A stretch of DNA of 64,000 nucleotides from Hyphomicrobiales bacterium (GCA_900471925.1 UCGV01000001.1:186001-250000), one strand, 5' to 3'. Counted from the first letter of the stretch, positions 1-8,927 are shown. Numbers and translations: made by a program. The notes: a model not told the origin generated them from the sequence alone.

Positions 1-740
1 ATGCCGACCATCATCGGCGACCAGAAAAACTTGTCCTGACCGTAGAGAACCCAGACAGTGCCGCCGACTTCGCCGACAAGCGCCAGAATGAAATAGGCGC
101 CGGCAAGCGGCGGCAGCACCCTGTAGCTCATAAGCCAGCCGAAATGCGCAAGAGGCGAAAACTCCTGCTTTTCAGCCTCAGCACCGGTCTTGCGCGTCTC
201 CGGCAAGAGAACCAGCGCCATCAGCAGATTGGCGGCGTTCAACACTGCAGCGACCATGAAGGGCAGGCGCACCGAAAACTCGCCGAGCACGCCGCCGATC
301 GCCGGGCCTGCAATGAAGCCGATGCCAAAGCAGGCGCTGAGCTGACCGAAGCGGCGCGTGCGCTCGCTATCCTCGGCAATGTCGGTCACGCAGGCGGCAG
401 CGACGGCATTGCTGGCGCCGGTGATGCCGGCGATCGCCCGGCCGATGAAGAGCAGCCACAGCGACGGCGCAAAAGCCATGAACACATAATCGACAGCAGC
501 ACCGCCGAGCGACAGCATCAGCACCGGCTTGCGGCCGAACCGGTCCGACAGCGAGCCGAGCACCGGCGAAAAGATGAACTGCATCAGCGCATAGAGCGCC
601 AGAAAGGCGCCGAACCGCCAGCCGAGATCATCGGTATGGCCGACATCCTGCAGCAGCCGTGGGAATATCGGCAGAGTCAGCCCGATGCCGGCGGCATCGA
701 GGATCACGGTTGCATAAACGACGATGAGTGCTTTTTTCAT
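1..740 (-). CDS. tetA: TetA-like MFS drug exporter (3' part missing)
   Basis: Inner-membrane proton-coupled exporter of the 12-TM DHA1/TetA type. The visible N-terminal 246 residues start MKKALIVVYATVILDAAGIG, carry the loop 2-3 motif GSLSDRFGRKPV and the antiporter motif in GRAIAGITGASNAV, both typical of tetracycline/proton antiporters. The gene runs off the left edge, so roughly the last third is not seen. The start at 740 faces a divergent tetR and lies 17 bp from two tet-type operators, which supports tet-style control. The substrate cannot be read from sequence; chromosomal rhizobial TetA homologues may export other compounds. Confidence 0.85.
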   Translation of the reverse strand, partial: MKKALIVVYATVILDAAGIGLTLPIFPRLLQDVGHTDDLGWRFGAFLALYALMQFIFSPVLGSLSDRFGRKPVLMLSLGGAAVDYVFMAFAPSLWLLFIGRAIAGITGASNAVAAACVTDIAEDSERTRRFGQLSACFGIGFIAGPAIGGVLGEFSVRLPFMVAAVLNAANLLMALVLLPETRKTGAEAEKQEFSPLAHFGWLMSYRVLPPLAGAYFILALVGEVGGTVWVLYGQDKFFWSPMMVG

Positions 741-756
741 GGGATCATCTGAAAAT

Positions 757-787
757 TTATCACTGATAAGTTCCTTATCGCTGATAA
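757..787. promoter_or_regulatory. Pair of tet-type operators
   Basis: Two 13-bp near-perfect palindromes, TTATCACTGATAA (757-769) and TTATCGCTGATAA (775-787), are 18 bp apart centre to centre in the 77-bp gap between divergent tetA and tetR. They resemble the classical tetO core (TATCA-N-TGATA). TetR binding here would repress both genes. Confidence 0.75.
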
Positions 788-817
788 ATTAAAATGGCAA
801 CAGGGAATGGAGCCAGC

Positions 818-1429
818 ATGAAGGTGGACCGGGCGCAGATCGTCGACGAGGCGCTGAAGCTTTTGAACGAGGTGGGCATCGATGCGCTCTCCACGCGCAT
901 GCTTGCCGAGCGGCTGAATGTGCGCCAGCCAGCGCTCTACTGGCATTTCAGGAGCAAGCGGGCCTTGGTGGAAGCCATGGCTGAGGAGATCATGGCCCGC
1001 GGCCACACGCACAAATGGCCGATCTCCGCCGAAGGCTGGCGGGACTTCATGCTCGAAAACGCCCGCAATTTCCGCCGCACGCTCCTGAGCTATCGCGACG
1101 GCGGCCGCGTTCATGCCGGTACGGAGGCCAATCCGCAGGATCTCGCCACTGTCGAAGCCCATATTGCTGTCCTTGTCGAAGCAGGCATGGAGGCAGAATT
1201 CGCCATGGAACTGCTGGTCGCCATCGACCGCTATACCGTCGGCTGCGTTATCGAGGAGCAGGCCGAACCGCCGCCGGAGCAGGAAAAACTGGATGCCGCT
1301 GCCGCCGATTTCCCGTTGGTGCTAAGGGCAATCACCCATTACCGCAGCCACGGGCACGAAGCCTTCTTTGAAGCCGGGCTGCAGATGATGGTCGATGGCG
1401 CTGCGTTGCGGCTGGCCCGTCGCGCGTAA
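818..1429 (+). CDS. tetR: TetR repressor of the adjacent exporter
   Basis: One-component repressor, 203 residues. The N-terminal HTH spans about residues 1-50, with the recognition region ending in RQPALYWHFRSKRAL, a sequence typical of true TetR proteins; the rest fits the TetR C-terminal ligand-binding and dimerisation domain. The start at 818 is preferred over the upstream in-frame ATG at 794 because GGAG lies 5 nt before it and MKVDRAQIVDEAL matches the usual TetR beginning. It is divergent from tetA with two tet-like operators between them. Inferred role: ligand-relieved repression of tetA and of itself. Confidence 0.85.
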   Translation: MKVDRAQIVDEALKLLNEVGIDALSTRMLAERLNVRQPALYWHFRSKRALVEAMAEEIMARGHTHKWPISAEGWRDFMLENARNFRRTLLSYRDGGRVHAGTEANPQDLATVEAHIAVLVEAGMEAEFAMELLVAIDRYTVGCVIEEQAEPPPEQEKLDAAAADFPLVLRAITHYRSHGHEAFFEAGLQMMVDGAALRLARRA

Positions 1430-1432
1430 ACG

Positions 1433-2335
1433 TCAGTCTCGCATCGCCCAGCGGATGCCTGCGGCGACCGAGAGCCCCAGGAGCGGCCATATCGCCCAGA
1501 ATGTCCCGTGCCATGATAATATGTTGATGGCGACCAAGCCGGCACCGACGACAGCAAGGGCTGCGATGCGCTGGTCGAACTGGTCCTGCATGCGCGCCCA
1601 AATCATGGCCGACACGAAGCCGATGACGAGCAGCGGCCATGCGGCCCAGAATTCTCCCTCCCAGGTAGCGAGATTGATGATGATAAACATGGCGCCGATG
1701 ACGGCCAGCGTGCCGCCGATCTTGCGCAGGCGGCCACGCGGCGGTGCCGGTCTTGCCGTCATCGTCTCGATGGGTCGCTCGGCGGCGGTCGGCTTCTGCG
1801 GCTCTATGCTGACATCGCCGATGCGTATGGCATAACTCGGCACTGCGTCGGCAACGTTCTTCATGTCCAATGCCCCCAGAAAGTCGAAACCGACAGCGAC
1901 CTTGTTGCGCACCTGGTCGTAGACCGTATTCGAGATCACGATCCCTCCGGCCGGTGCGGATGCCTGCAGGCGGGCGGCGATATTGACGCCGTCGCCGTAG
2001 ATATCCTCGCCTTCGACGATGACGTCACCGAGATTGATGCCGATGCGGAACAGCATGCGTCCGTCCATCGGCCGCGCCGCATTCTTGCCGGCAAGCTCGT
2101 TCTGCACGTCGATCGCCGCCCGCACCGCTTCCACCACGCTCGGAAAATCGGCAAGCAGACCATCGCCCCAGGTATTGACCACCCGGCCACCATGCGAGGC
2201 GATGAGGCGGGACATCGCATCGCGGTAATGCTTGAGCATGGCGAGCGTGCCTTCCTCGTCCGCGCCCATCAAACGCGTATAGTCCTGCACGTCGGCTGCA
2301 AAGATCGTCGTCAGCTTGCGTCGCGTCTCGCTCAT
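1433..2335 (-). CDS. Class III adenylate/guanylate cyclase with C-terminal membrane domain
   Basis: Predicted nucleotide cyclase of 300 residues. The catalytic domain is N-terminal (about residues 8-170), with the first metal aspartate in IFAADVQDYTRL and the second in NTWGDGLLADF, and with GDVIVEGEDIYGDGVNIAARL downstream. The C-terminal 100 residues hold four hydrophobic segments made of two repeats of the pattern IN-x3-W-x-G-x-FWA-x-WPLL, so the enzyme is likely anchored with the catalytic domain in the cytosol. The start at 2335 follows GGGGGA; the longer ORF start at 2359 has no better signal. Rhizobia encode many such cyclases, and the signal sensed here is unknown. Confidence 0.8.
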   Translation of the reverse strand: MSETRRKLTTIFAADVQDYTRLMGADEEGTLAMLKHYRDAMSRLIASHGGRVVNTWGDGLLADFPSVVEAVRAAIDVQNELAGKNAARPMDGRMLFRIGINLGDVIVEGEDIYGDGVNIAARLQASAPAGGIVISNTVYDQVRNKVAVGFDFLGALDMKNVADAVPSYAIRIGDVSIEPQKPTAAERPIETMTARPAPPRGRLRKIGGTLAVIGAMFIIINLATWEGEFWAAWPLLVIGFVSAMIWARMQDQFDQRIAALAVVGAGLVAINILSWHGTFWAIWPLLGLSVAAGIRWAMRD

Positions 2336-2445
2336 GAAATCCCCCATCGCCGCCGGCAAAAGCCGGCTTCGTCAACCTACAGGTGGGATCGCAATCGTAC
2401 CTGCGGTAGTCCGCCCCGGTGCGGACTTCATGTTTGCGATCACCT

Positions 2446-2551
2446 AAAGCATGTCGCGCAAAAGTATGCAGCGGTCTTGCGAAAACGACATGCGTAGAAA
2501 CAAAGACTTAAAGCGTGGCAAGCGAATCTGAAGGATCGCGACACGCTTTAG
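2446..2551. repeat. RIME1-type rhizobial intergenic repeat
   Basis: A 106-bp element with two palindromes. The first pairs GCATGTCG (2449-2456) with CGACATGC (2486-2493). The second pairs TAAAGCGTG (2509-2517) with CACGCTTTA (2542-2550). Length, two-palindrome design and wording match what I know of Rhizobium-specific intergenic mosaic element 1. Its right end covers the stop codon of the adjacent dehydrogenase gene. Confidence 0.75.
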
Positions 2552-3588
2552 AACTGCGTAATCACGCTGATGCCCTTGCCTTCGGCCTTGTCGAGCGTCA
2601 TCAGCGCCGGCACCGCTTCCTCGAGGCTGATCCGCCGCCCGATCAGCTTCTGCGGCGCGATCTTGCCGGCGGCGAGCATCGAAAGCATCGCGTCGTAGCG
2701 CCATGCCTGCATGCCGTGGCTGCCGTAGATTTCCAGCTCGTGACCAATCACCTGCGCCATTGGGATCTGCGGCGTCGAATGCTCGCCGAGCATCAATCCC
2801 ACCTGCACATGCCGGCCGCGCCGGCGCAGGTTCTTGATGGAGTTGAAGCACGTGACGGGATGGCCGAGCGCATCGATGGAAACATGCGCACCACCCTTGG
2901 TGATCTCGCGCACGGCTTCCGCCACATCGGCGACCGTTGAGGCGTTGATGGTCGCAACCGCCCCGCACTCACGCGCAAAGGCAAGCTTTTCTTCGGAAAT
3001 ATCGACGGCGATGGCATTTGCCCCAAGTGCGGTCGCGATCATGATCGCCGAGAGACCGACACCGCCGCAGCCGTGCACCGCGATCCATTCGCCGGGGCCG
3101 GTGCGCGCCTGGTCGGCAACCGCGCGGAAGGAGGTGGCGAAGCGGCAGCCGAGGCTGGCCGCCGTGGCATCGTCGACGCTGTCAGGCAGATGCACCAGAT
3201 TGGTGTCGGCGTAGTCGATGCCGACATATTCGGCGAAGGAGCCCCAATGGGTGAACCCCGGCTGGAACTGGTTGGGGCAGACCTGCTGGTTGCCGGAATG
3301 GCATTCACCGCAATGACCGCAGCCTGAAACGAAGGGCACCGTCACCCGGTCGCCGACCTTGAAGCGCACGACGCCCTTGCCGGTCGCAACAATCTTGCCG
3401 GCAAGCTCATGACCCGGCACATGCGGCAGGCGGATATCCGGATCGTGCCCCATCCAGCCGTGCCAGTCGCTGCGGCAAAGACCGGTCGCTCCGACCGCGA
3501 TCACGACGCCATCTTCCGAAGGCGTAGGATCCGGCACGGTGCGGATATCGGGGGCCTGTTCGAAGGCTTCGTAATACATGGCTTTCAT
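2548..3588 (-). CDS. Zinc-dependent alcohol dehydrogenase family protein
   Basis: Medium-chain dehydrogenase/reductase of 346 residues, likely oxidising an alcohol with NAD(P). The N-terminal GroES-like domain has the catalytic zinc cysteine in [11 protein letters not shown] and the GHE motif in VPGHELAG. The structural zinc site is the four-cysteine run [15 protein letters not shown]. The Rossmann motif is GCGGVGLSA. The start at 3588 has AGGAG upstream; the ORF extends to 3672 without a comparable signal. The stop codon lies inside the RIME1 repeat. It is divergent from the aminotransferase gene at 3840. The substrate is unknown. Confidence 0.8.
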   Translation of the reverse strand: MKAMYYEAFEQAPDIRTVPDPTPSEDGVVIAVGATGLCRSDWHGWMGHDPDIRLPHVPGHELAGKIVATGKGVVRFKVGDRVTVPFVSGCGHCGECHSGNQQVCPNQFQPGFTHWGSFAEYVGIDYADTNLVHLPDSVDDATAASLGCRFATSFRAVADQARTGPGEWIAVHGCGGVGLSAIMIATALGANAIAVDISEEKLAFARECGAVATINASTVADVAEAVREITKGGAHVSIDALGHPVTCFNSIKNLRRRGRHVQVGLMLGEHSTPQIPMAQVIGHELEIYGSHGMQAWRYDAMLSMLAAGKIAPQKLIGRRISLEEAVPALMTLDKAEGKGISVITQF

Positions 3589-3709
3589 CTGTCTTCTCCT
3601 CGGCCCGGATATGCGTGTCGTCGTCCATGATGGCATGTGGCGATGCTCTTCATCCAGTCGCCTTTTCATCATTTTCCTTTATGGACCCATCGTTTTGCGA
3701 CGATGACAT

Positions 3710-3737
3710 GCGCATCAATATTTCAATCCTGATGCGC
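3710..3737. promoter_or_regulatory. Inverted repeat between divergent genes
   Basis: Arms GCGCATCA (3710-3717) and TGATGCGC (3730-3737) are separated by 12 bp, in the 251-bp gap between the alcohol dehydrogenase and the aminotransferase. It could be an operator or a hairpin in the aminotransferase 5' region; nothing identifies the binding protein. Confidence 0.35.
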
Positions 3738-3839
3738 GATCAGGCATTTTCTTGCGTCGATGATGCAACTGTCAATTTGCCCTTGACCGTCACCGGCCGG
3801 GAGGATTTTGCTTTGCCGACTTCAGATGGGAGAGCCGCA

Positions 3840-4727
3840 ATGCCAGTCGATACGTCACCCCGAACGACCACCTGGACCTATGTCGATGGAGAGTGGATCG
3901 CCGGCAACCCGCCGCTGATCGGGCCGACCTCGCATGCCATGTGGCTCGGCTCCACCGTTTTCGACGGCTCCCGCTGGTTTGACGGCATTGCACCCGATCT
4001 CGACCTGCACTGCCAGCGAATCAACCGCTCCGCCGTCGCCATGGGACTGAAGCCGATCAAGACCGCCGAGGAAATCGAGGCACTGGCCTGGGAAGGCATC
4101 AAGAAATTCGACGGCAAGACGCCGATCTACATCAAGCCGATGTATTGGGGCGAACATGGTTCGCCGGGCAGTGTCGTGACCGTCGATGGCGAATCCACGC
4201 GCTTCGCCCTCTGCCTCTTCGAAGCTGCAATGGGCGGTCACGGCGGCTCCTCCCTCACGGTGTCGCCCTATCGCCGCCCGACGCCGGAAACCGCGATGAC
4301 CGACGCCAAGGCGGGCTCGCTCTATCCGAACAGCGGTCGGGCAATTGCCGAAGCAAAAAGCCGCGGCTTCGACAACGCGCTGATGCGCGATACGAACGGC
4401 AATGTCGTGGAAACCGCCTCGTCGAACATCTTCATGGTCAAGGATGGCGTGGTCCTCACACCTGTCGCCAACCGCACGTTCCTTGCCGGTATCACCCGCC
4501 AGCGCATCCTCGGCCTGTTGCGCAAGGCCGGCTTCGAGGTACGCGAGGCGACGCTTGCAGTCGAGGATTTCATGGGCGCCGACGAGATCTTCACGACAGG
4601 CAACTATTCCAAGGTGGTCGGCGTCAACAGGCTCGACGGCCGCAATTTCCAGGAAGGGCCGGTCACCCGCAAGGCGCTGGAACTCTACATGGACTGGGCC
4701 TACGGCCGCTCGGCCAGTGACGAATAA
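3840..4727 (+). CDS. ilvE: Class IV aminotransferase, branched-chain type
   Basis: PLP fold-type IV enzyme of 295 residues, most like branched-chain amino acid aminotransferases, which interconvert Leu, Ile and Val with their 2-oxo acids using glutamate/2-oxoglutarate. The likely PLP lysine is K157 in TDAKAGSLYPNSGRA, and ETASSNIFMV and EIFTTGNYSKV are family signatures. The start at 3840 follows GGGAG at 7 nt; the ORF is open up to 3615 but that stretch has no coding character. D-amino acid or other class IV transaminases share this fold, so the substrate is not certain. It faces the cyclase gene convergently. Confidence 0.7.
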   Translation: MPVDTSPRTTTWTYVDGEWIAGNPPLIGPTSHAMWLGSTVFDGSRWFDGIAPDLDLHCQRINRSAVAMGLKPIKTAEEIEALAWEGIKKFDGKTPIYIKPMYWGEHGSPGSVVTVDGESTRFALCLFEAAMGGHGGSSLTVSPYRRPTPETAMTDAKAGSLYPNSGRAIAEAKSRGFDNALMRDTNGNVVETASSNIFMVKDGVVLTPVANRTFLAGITRQRILGLLRKAGFEVREATLAVEDFMGADEIFTTGNYSKVVGVNRLDGRNFQEGPVTRKALELYMDWAYGRSASDE

Positions 4728-4786
4728 CAGCGTTCAACTTCGAGGCTGTGCCCCCTGAGGAATGTGAGCGGTCGCACTGGCGACCC

Positions 4787-5983
4787 TTATCGCACTCCGT
4801 ACAGCCCCACACCGTCAGGGAAGCCCTTTAACCAATGGCTTCCCACCGACACCGCATCGCCAGGGCGCACCTCTTCAAAAAACGCCTCGGACATCAGCAA
4901 CTGCTCCCCGAGTTCGCTGCATGCGCCCTGAATACGGCTGACGAGATTCACGTCTCCGCCGATCAACGTGAAATCCAGCCGCCGGCCGGAGCCGATATTG
5001 CCGTAGCTGACCTCGCCGTAGTGCAGGGCAATGCCGGCCTTGGCGCCGATGCCGTCATAGTTGAAACCATCGAGCGCCTTGAGGATTTCCCGAGCCGCCG
5101 AAAGTGCGGCATTGCAGGTGCGGGCAGCATCATAGCCGGGGAAGAAGGCGAGCACCGCATCGCCCATGAATTTCAGAACTTCGCCCCCTTCACGTGTGAT
5201 CGCCGGAATGACCCGATCGAAATAGGCATTCAGCAGGCCGAGTACGGTTTCGCCCGGCAGCCGGTTGGAGAGTTCGGTAAAGCCCCTGAGATCGCAGAGC
5301 AGCAGGGCGGCTTCGATGGATTCGATCTCGCCCTGGCGGATGCGGCCGGCAAGAATGCGGCTTGCCGTCATCGGGCCGATATAGGTGTCGAGCAGGCTAA
5401 GCTCGACCTGACGCAGGATGCGCAATTCGCTGGTATTGCGCAGCGCCGGCACGATCCGTTCGATCACCTGCATTTCCTGCGATGTGAAGCCGCCCGGCCG
5501 CTTGGTGCCGAAGATCGCCGCGCTGACGGGACCATCGGCATTGCAGAGCGGCGAGATCATCAGTTGCACGAGCCCGCGTCCGGCAAAGACATCGATATGC
5601 TGCCAGCGGCCGTGCGGGCTTTGGCCGGGCCCGACAACAAGCATTTCGCGGCTCTCGAAAACCTTCTGCAAGGGTGTATTGGCGATGGCGAGCCGCGTGC
5701 CGTGTTCACGGTCATGGATCTCGACCGGCTCGCCGGGCGCCCAGGCGATGGTGCGGCCAATATATTCCGGATGCAGCGTCATCAGATGCAGCGTCAACCG
5801 GTCGACCGGAACACCAAGCGCACGAAGGCGGCGGCCGAGGCCGGAGACGAGGCCGACCTCGTCGAGGGCGTGGCATTCGTCGCCGGTCAGCCATTCGATG
5901 AGGCCGAGCATGGCGGTCGTGTTGAGGCCGTCGGCCGGGGCCCTGGTTTCTACGGCATAGTCGATATCGAGCAGGCTATTCAT
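4787..5983 (-). CDS. Class III adenylate/guanylate cyclase with N-terminal sensor region
   Basis: Soluble cyclase of 398 residues with no membrane segment. The N-terminal half (about 1-200) looks GAF-like. The catalytic domain (about 220-390) shows ALLLCDLRGFTELSNRL with the first metal aspartate, EVLKFMGDAVLAFFPG with the second, and the DFTLIGGDVNLVSRIQG segment near the transition-state residues. It is convergent with the aminotransferase and is the second class III cyclase within 5 kb. Rhizobial genomes carry many paralogues of this layout; the input signal is unknown. Confidence 0.8.
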   Translation of the reverse strand: MNSLLDIDYAVETRAPADGLNTTAMLGLIEWLTGDECHALDEVGLVSGLGRRLRALGVPVDRLTLHLMTLHPEYIGRTIAWAPGEPVEIHDREHGTRLAIANTPLQKVFESREMLVVGPGQSPHGRWQHIDVFAGRGLVQLMISPLCNADGPVSAAIFGTKRPGGFTSQEMQVIERIVPALRNTSELRILRQVELSLLDTYIGPMTASRILAGRIRQGEIESIEAALLLCDLRGFTELSNRLPGETVLGLLNAYFDRVIPAITREGGEVLKFMGDAVLAFFPGYDAARTCNAALSAAREILKALDGFNYDGIGAKAGIALHYGEVSYGNIGSGRRLDFTLIGGDVNLVSRIQGACSELGEQLLMSEAFFEEVRPGDAVSVGSHWLKGFPDGVGLYGVR

Positions 5984-6012
5984 GGGGTTTGCCCTCCAGT
6001 GAGGCGGGGCGC

Positions 6013-7635
6013 TTAGTGAGCGCCGCCGCCGGAGACTTGGCCAGTTTTCTTCAGAAGCAGGGTGGCAAGCAGGGCGACGACAAGTGCGACGCCAAGCAGG
6101 AAGAATGTGTCGCTGAAAGCCATGATATTGGCCTGCTTGCGCAGCTTAAGCGCAATGGCGACGATGGCCTTGTGAGTGGCGACCGCCTGATCGCTGACGC
6201 CGTGGCTCATGAAATAGGCGGTCATCTTTGCGACACGGTCGCGGGTAGCCTCTTCGAAGAGCGAGACCGAGTTGGTCAGGATGTTCGAGTGGAACTGCTC
6301 GCGCTTCGACAGGAAGGTCTGCAGCGAGGCAATGCCGACTGCGCCGCCGAGATTGCGCATCATGTTGAAGAGGGCGGAAGCCGAACCGGCATTCTCGGGC
6401 TCGATCCCCGCGGTGGCGATGGCCGACAGCGGCGTGAAGACAAGGGCCTGACCGACGGCACGCACGACATTCGGCCAGAAGAGCTGATCACTCGCATAGT
6501 CGCCTGTCATATGCACATTCATGAAGTTCGAGGCGGCGAAGAGAATGAAGCCGACGACGATCAGCAAGCGGATGTCGAAGCGCTTCATCAAGCGCGGCAC
6601 CAGCGGGATCAGCAGAAGCTGCGGGATACCAGTCCAGGCAAGCACCAGGCCGATCTGCTCGGAATTGTAGCCCTGGATGCGGGTCAGGTAGATCGGCAGC
6701 ACAAAGACGGAGCCATAGAGCGCGATACCCAGCAGGAAGTTTGCAAGGATGCCGAAGCCGAAGTTGCGGCGGCCAAACAGGCGCAGGTTCAAGAGCGGAT
6801 GGGCGGTCTTCAGCTCGATGACCAGAAACAGCGTCAGCGAGACGGCTGCGATGATCGACAGACGGACGATGAAATCCGAGCCGAACCAGTCTTCCTTGTT
6901 GCCTTCCTCGAGCACGGTCTGCAGTGCCGCAAGGCCGATCGCCATGGTAATGATGCCGGGCCAGTCGCCCTTGGCAAGCAGACCGAGGTTCATCGGCGCA
7001 CGATCGAGCGAAGCCCAGAGCATGCCGACCATCAGCGCGCCCGGAACGAGGTTGACGTAGAAGATATATTCCCAGCCCCAGTTTTCGGTGAGATAGCCGC
7101 CGATGGTCGGGCCGATTGCCGGTGCGAAGGTAGCCGAAAGGGCAAAGAGCGCCAGACCGACCGGCTGCTTGGCCTTGGGCAGCAGCGTGATGATGATGGT
7201 GAAGGCCATCGGGATCAGCACGCCGCCGGAAAAGCCCTGGATCGCGCGTAGCACGATCATCTGCTGCAGGTTGGCCGCAAAGGCGCAGGCGACCGAAAAG
7301 ATCAGGAAGAGCAGGGCATTGGTGAGCAGGTAATTGCGCACTGAAAAGACGCGGGCAAGCCACGCGCTGAGCGGGATGACGACGATCTCGGCGATCAGAT
7401 AGGAGGTCGAGATCCAGCCGCCATCGTCGGTGCCGGCGCCGATCGCGCCCTGGATATCGGCGAGTGACGCATTGACGATCTGGATGTTGAGAACCGCCAT
7501 GAAGGCGCCGAGCGTGGAGCCGACGACGGCGGTCCACATGCGAAGCGGGCTCATGACGGGTTTGGCAGCGGGGACGGTCGCTGCGGCGGGGCGCGCGACC
7601 GAATTGCTGTTTGCGGCGATCTGAAGCGTAGCCAT
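6013..7635 (-). CDS. emrB: EmrB/QacA-type 14-TM drug exporter
   Basis: DHA2-family MFS transporter of 540 residues. Motifs include FMAVLNIQIVNASLADIQ in TM1, a motif-A variant in the first cytoplasmic loop and RAIQGFSGGVLIPMAF in TM4-5. The start at 7635 has GGAG 7 nt upstream; the ORF runs on to 7716 but overlaps the emrA stop. It lies 77 nt downstream of emrA, as expected for an inner-membrane pump plus adaptor. Copy C of the 48-bp element (7688-7735) lies 53 nt upstream of this start. Likely role: proton-driven export of hydrophobic toxins through a tripartite system; no outer-membrane channel gene is seen nearby. Confidence 0.85.
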   Translation of the reverse strand: MATLQIAANSNSVARPAAATVPAAKPVMSPLRMWTAVVGSTLGAFMAVLNIQIVNASLADIQGAIGAGTDDGGWISTSYLIAEIVVIPLSAWLARVFSVRNYLLTNALLFLIFSVACAFAANLQQMIVLRAIQGFSGGVLIPMAFTIIITLLPKAKQPVGLALFALSATFAPAIGPTIGGYLTENWGWEYIFYVNLVPGALMVGMLWASLDRAPMNLGLLAKGDWPGIITMAIGLAALQTVLEEGNKEDWFGSDFIVRLSIIAAVSLTLFLVIELKTAHPLLNLRLFGRRNFGFGILANFLLGIALYGSVFVLPIYLTRIQGYNSEQIGLVLAWTGIPQLLLIPLVPRLMKRFDIRLLIVVGFILFAASNFMNVHMTGDYASDQLFWPNVVRAVGQALVFTPLSAIATAGIEPENAGSASALFNMMRNLGGAVGIASLQTFLSKREQFHSNILTNSVSLFEEATRDRVAKMTAYFMSHGVSDQAVATHKAIVAIALKLRKQANIMAFSDTFFLLGVALVVALLATLLLKKTGQVSGGGAH

Positions 7636-7687
7636 GACGTATCTCCTTCCGGCTCTGCGGAAAACTGTCTCATGACGGTGTTCGGGT

Positions 7688-7735
7688 GATAATCGAGGAA
7701 GAAGCGGAAGGATCATCCAGCAGGAGTGGATAATC
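7688..7735. promoter_or_regulatory. 48-bp element, copy C (emrA-emrB junction)
   Basis: Fits the consensus GATAATC-N11-GGAARGATYATC-N10-GGATAATY shared with copies at 9008 and 11059, with identical spacing. It spans the emrA stop codon and precedes emrB. The likely binder is the LysR regulator encoded at 9065. Confidence 0.65.
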
Positions 7736-8927
7736 CTTCCTCCGTGGCCGCGGAGGTCTGTGCGGCCTTGGTATCGATATCGGGCACGACCGACATGCCC
7801 GAGCGCAGCAGGCCGGCAAGGCGTTCGTCATCGATGACGATCTTTACCGGGATGCGCTGGACGATCTTGGTGAAATTGCCGGTGGCATTGTCGGGTGGCA
7901 GCAGCGAGAATTCGAGGCCACTTGCAGGCGACACGCTGTCGACATGGCCCTTGATCGCGACATCAGGGAAGCTATCGACCTTGATCTCCACCATCTGGCC
8001 GGGGCGCACGAAGGTCAGCTGCGTCTCCTTGAAATTGGCGACGACATAGACCGCATGCAGCGGCACGACTGCCATGAGCTGCGTGCCCGAGGTGACATAT
8101 TGGCCGATGCGGATCGACCGGGCCCCGACGGTACCGTCAACGGCGGCCACGATTTCAGTATAGGAGAGGTTGAGCTCCGCCTGGCCGGCGGCTGCCACGG
8201 CGCGGTCGCGCTGGGCAAGCAGCTGCTCACGCTGCGTCTTCAGCACCGGTACCTTGTTTTCGGCAGCAACGACGGCAGCCTGATCGCGCTCGACAGCCGC
8301 GGCGGCCTGATCCTTCTGCGACTGGCTCTGTTCGGCGCGGGACTGGGTGCCGGCCCCGTTGCTGATCAGCCGGCTGGCGCGGTCGGCATCGGACTGGGCA
8401 AAGGCAAGCGAGGCCTGCGAGGCGTCGAGCGTTGCATGAGCCTGCGCGATGATCGACTGCTGCAGCGAAATCTGCGCGTCGAGATTGGTGACGGCAGCCT
8501 CTGCGGCCTTCACATCGGCCCTGGCCTGCAAGAGTGCTGCCTGAAAATCGCGATCGTCGATGCGGGCAAGAACCTGCCCGGCCTTGACCGTGTCATTGTC
8601 GTTGACAAGCACCTGCTTGATATAGCCGGCGACCTTCGGTGCGACGGTGGTGTAGTCGGCCTTCACATAGGCATCGTCGGTGGATTCGATGAAGCGGCCG
8701 ACGGTCCAGTAGCGATAGCCGAAATCACCTGCGAACGCGACGCCAGCCAGCAGCGCTGCGGCGATGATGGCGCGCTTGATGATCTTGCCGCCGGTCTTCC
8801 GGGGCATCTCAATAGCCGCTGCGGCTGCGGCCATCGCTTCTGAGGAGGGTGTTGCGGCCTCGGCGGTGGGGGCGGTTCCGGCCGGCTGGACGTTCTTGAA
8901 AACTTCGTTGCGGGGCAGTTCAACCAT
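7713..8927 (-). CDS. emrA: EmrA/HlyD-type membrane fusion protein
   Basis: Periplasmic adaptor of 404 residues that would bridge EmrB to an outer-membrane channel. It has one N-terminal membrane anchor (IIKRAIIAAALLAGVAFAGDFGYRYWTVGRF, about residues 50-78). It then has a lipoyl/barrel-sandwich half around TTVAPKVAGYIKQVLVNDND, a long alpha-helical hairpin (about 130-240) rich in Ala and Gln, and the second barrel half with GTVGARSIRIGQYV. The start at 8927 has GGAGAAGG upstream. It is divergent from the LysR gene, with element copy A between them, and precedes emrB on the same strand. Confidence 0.85.
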   Translation of the reverse strand: MVELPRNEVFKNVQPAGTAPTAEAATPSSEAMAAAAAAIEMPRKTGGKIIKRAIIAAALLAGVAFAGDFGYRYWTVGRFIESTDDAYVKADYTTVAPKVAGYIKQVLVNDNDTVKAGQVLARIDDRDFQAALLQARADVKAAEAAVTNLDAQISLQQSIIAQAHATLDASQASLAFAQSDADRASRLISNGAGTQSRAEQSQSQKDQAAAAVERDQAAVVAAENKVPVLKTQREQLLAQRDRAVAAAGQAELNLSYTEIVAAVDGTVGARSIRIGQYVTSGTQLMAVVPLHAVYVVANFKETQLTFVRPGQMVEIKVDSFPDVAIKGHVDSVSPASGLEFSLLPPDNATGNFTKIVQRIPVKIVIDDERLAGLLRSGMSVVPDIDTKAAQTSAATEEGLSTPAG

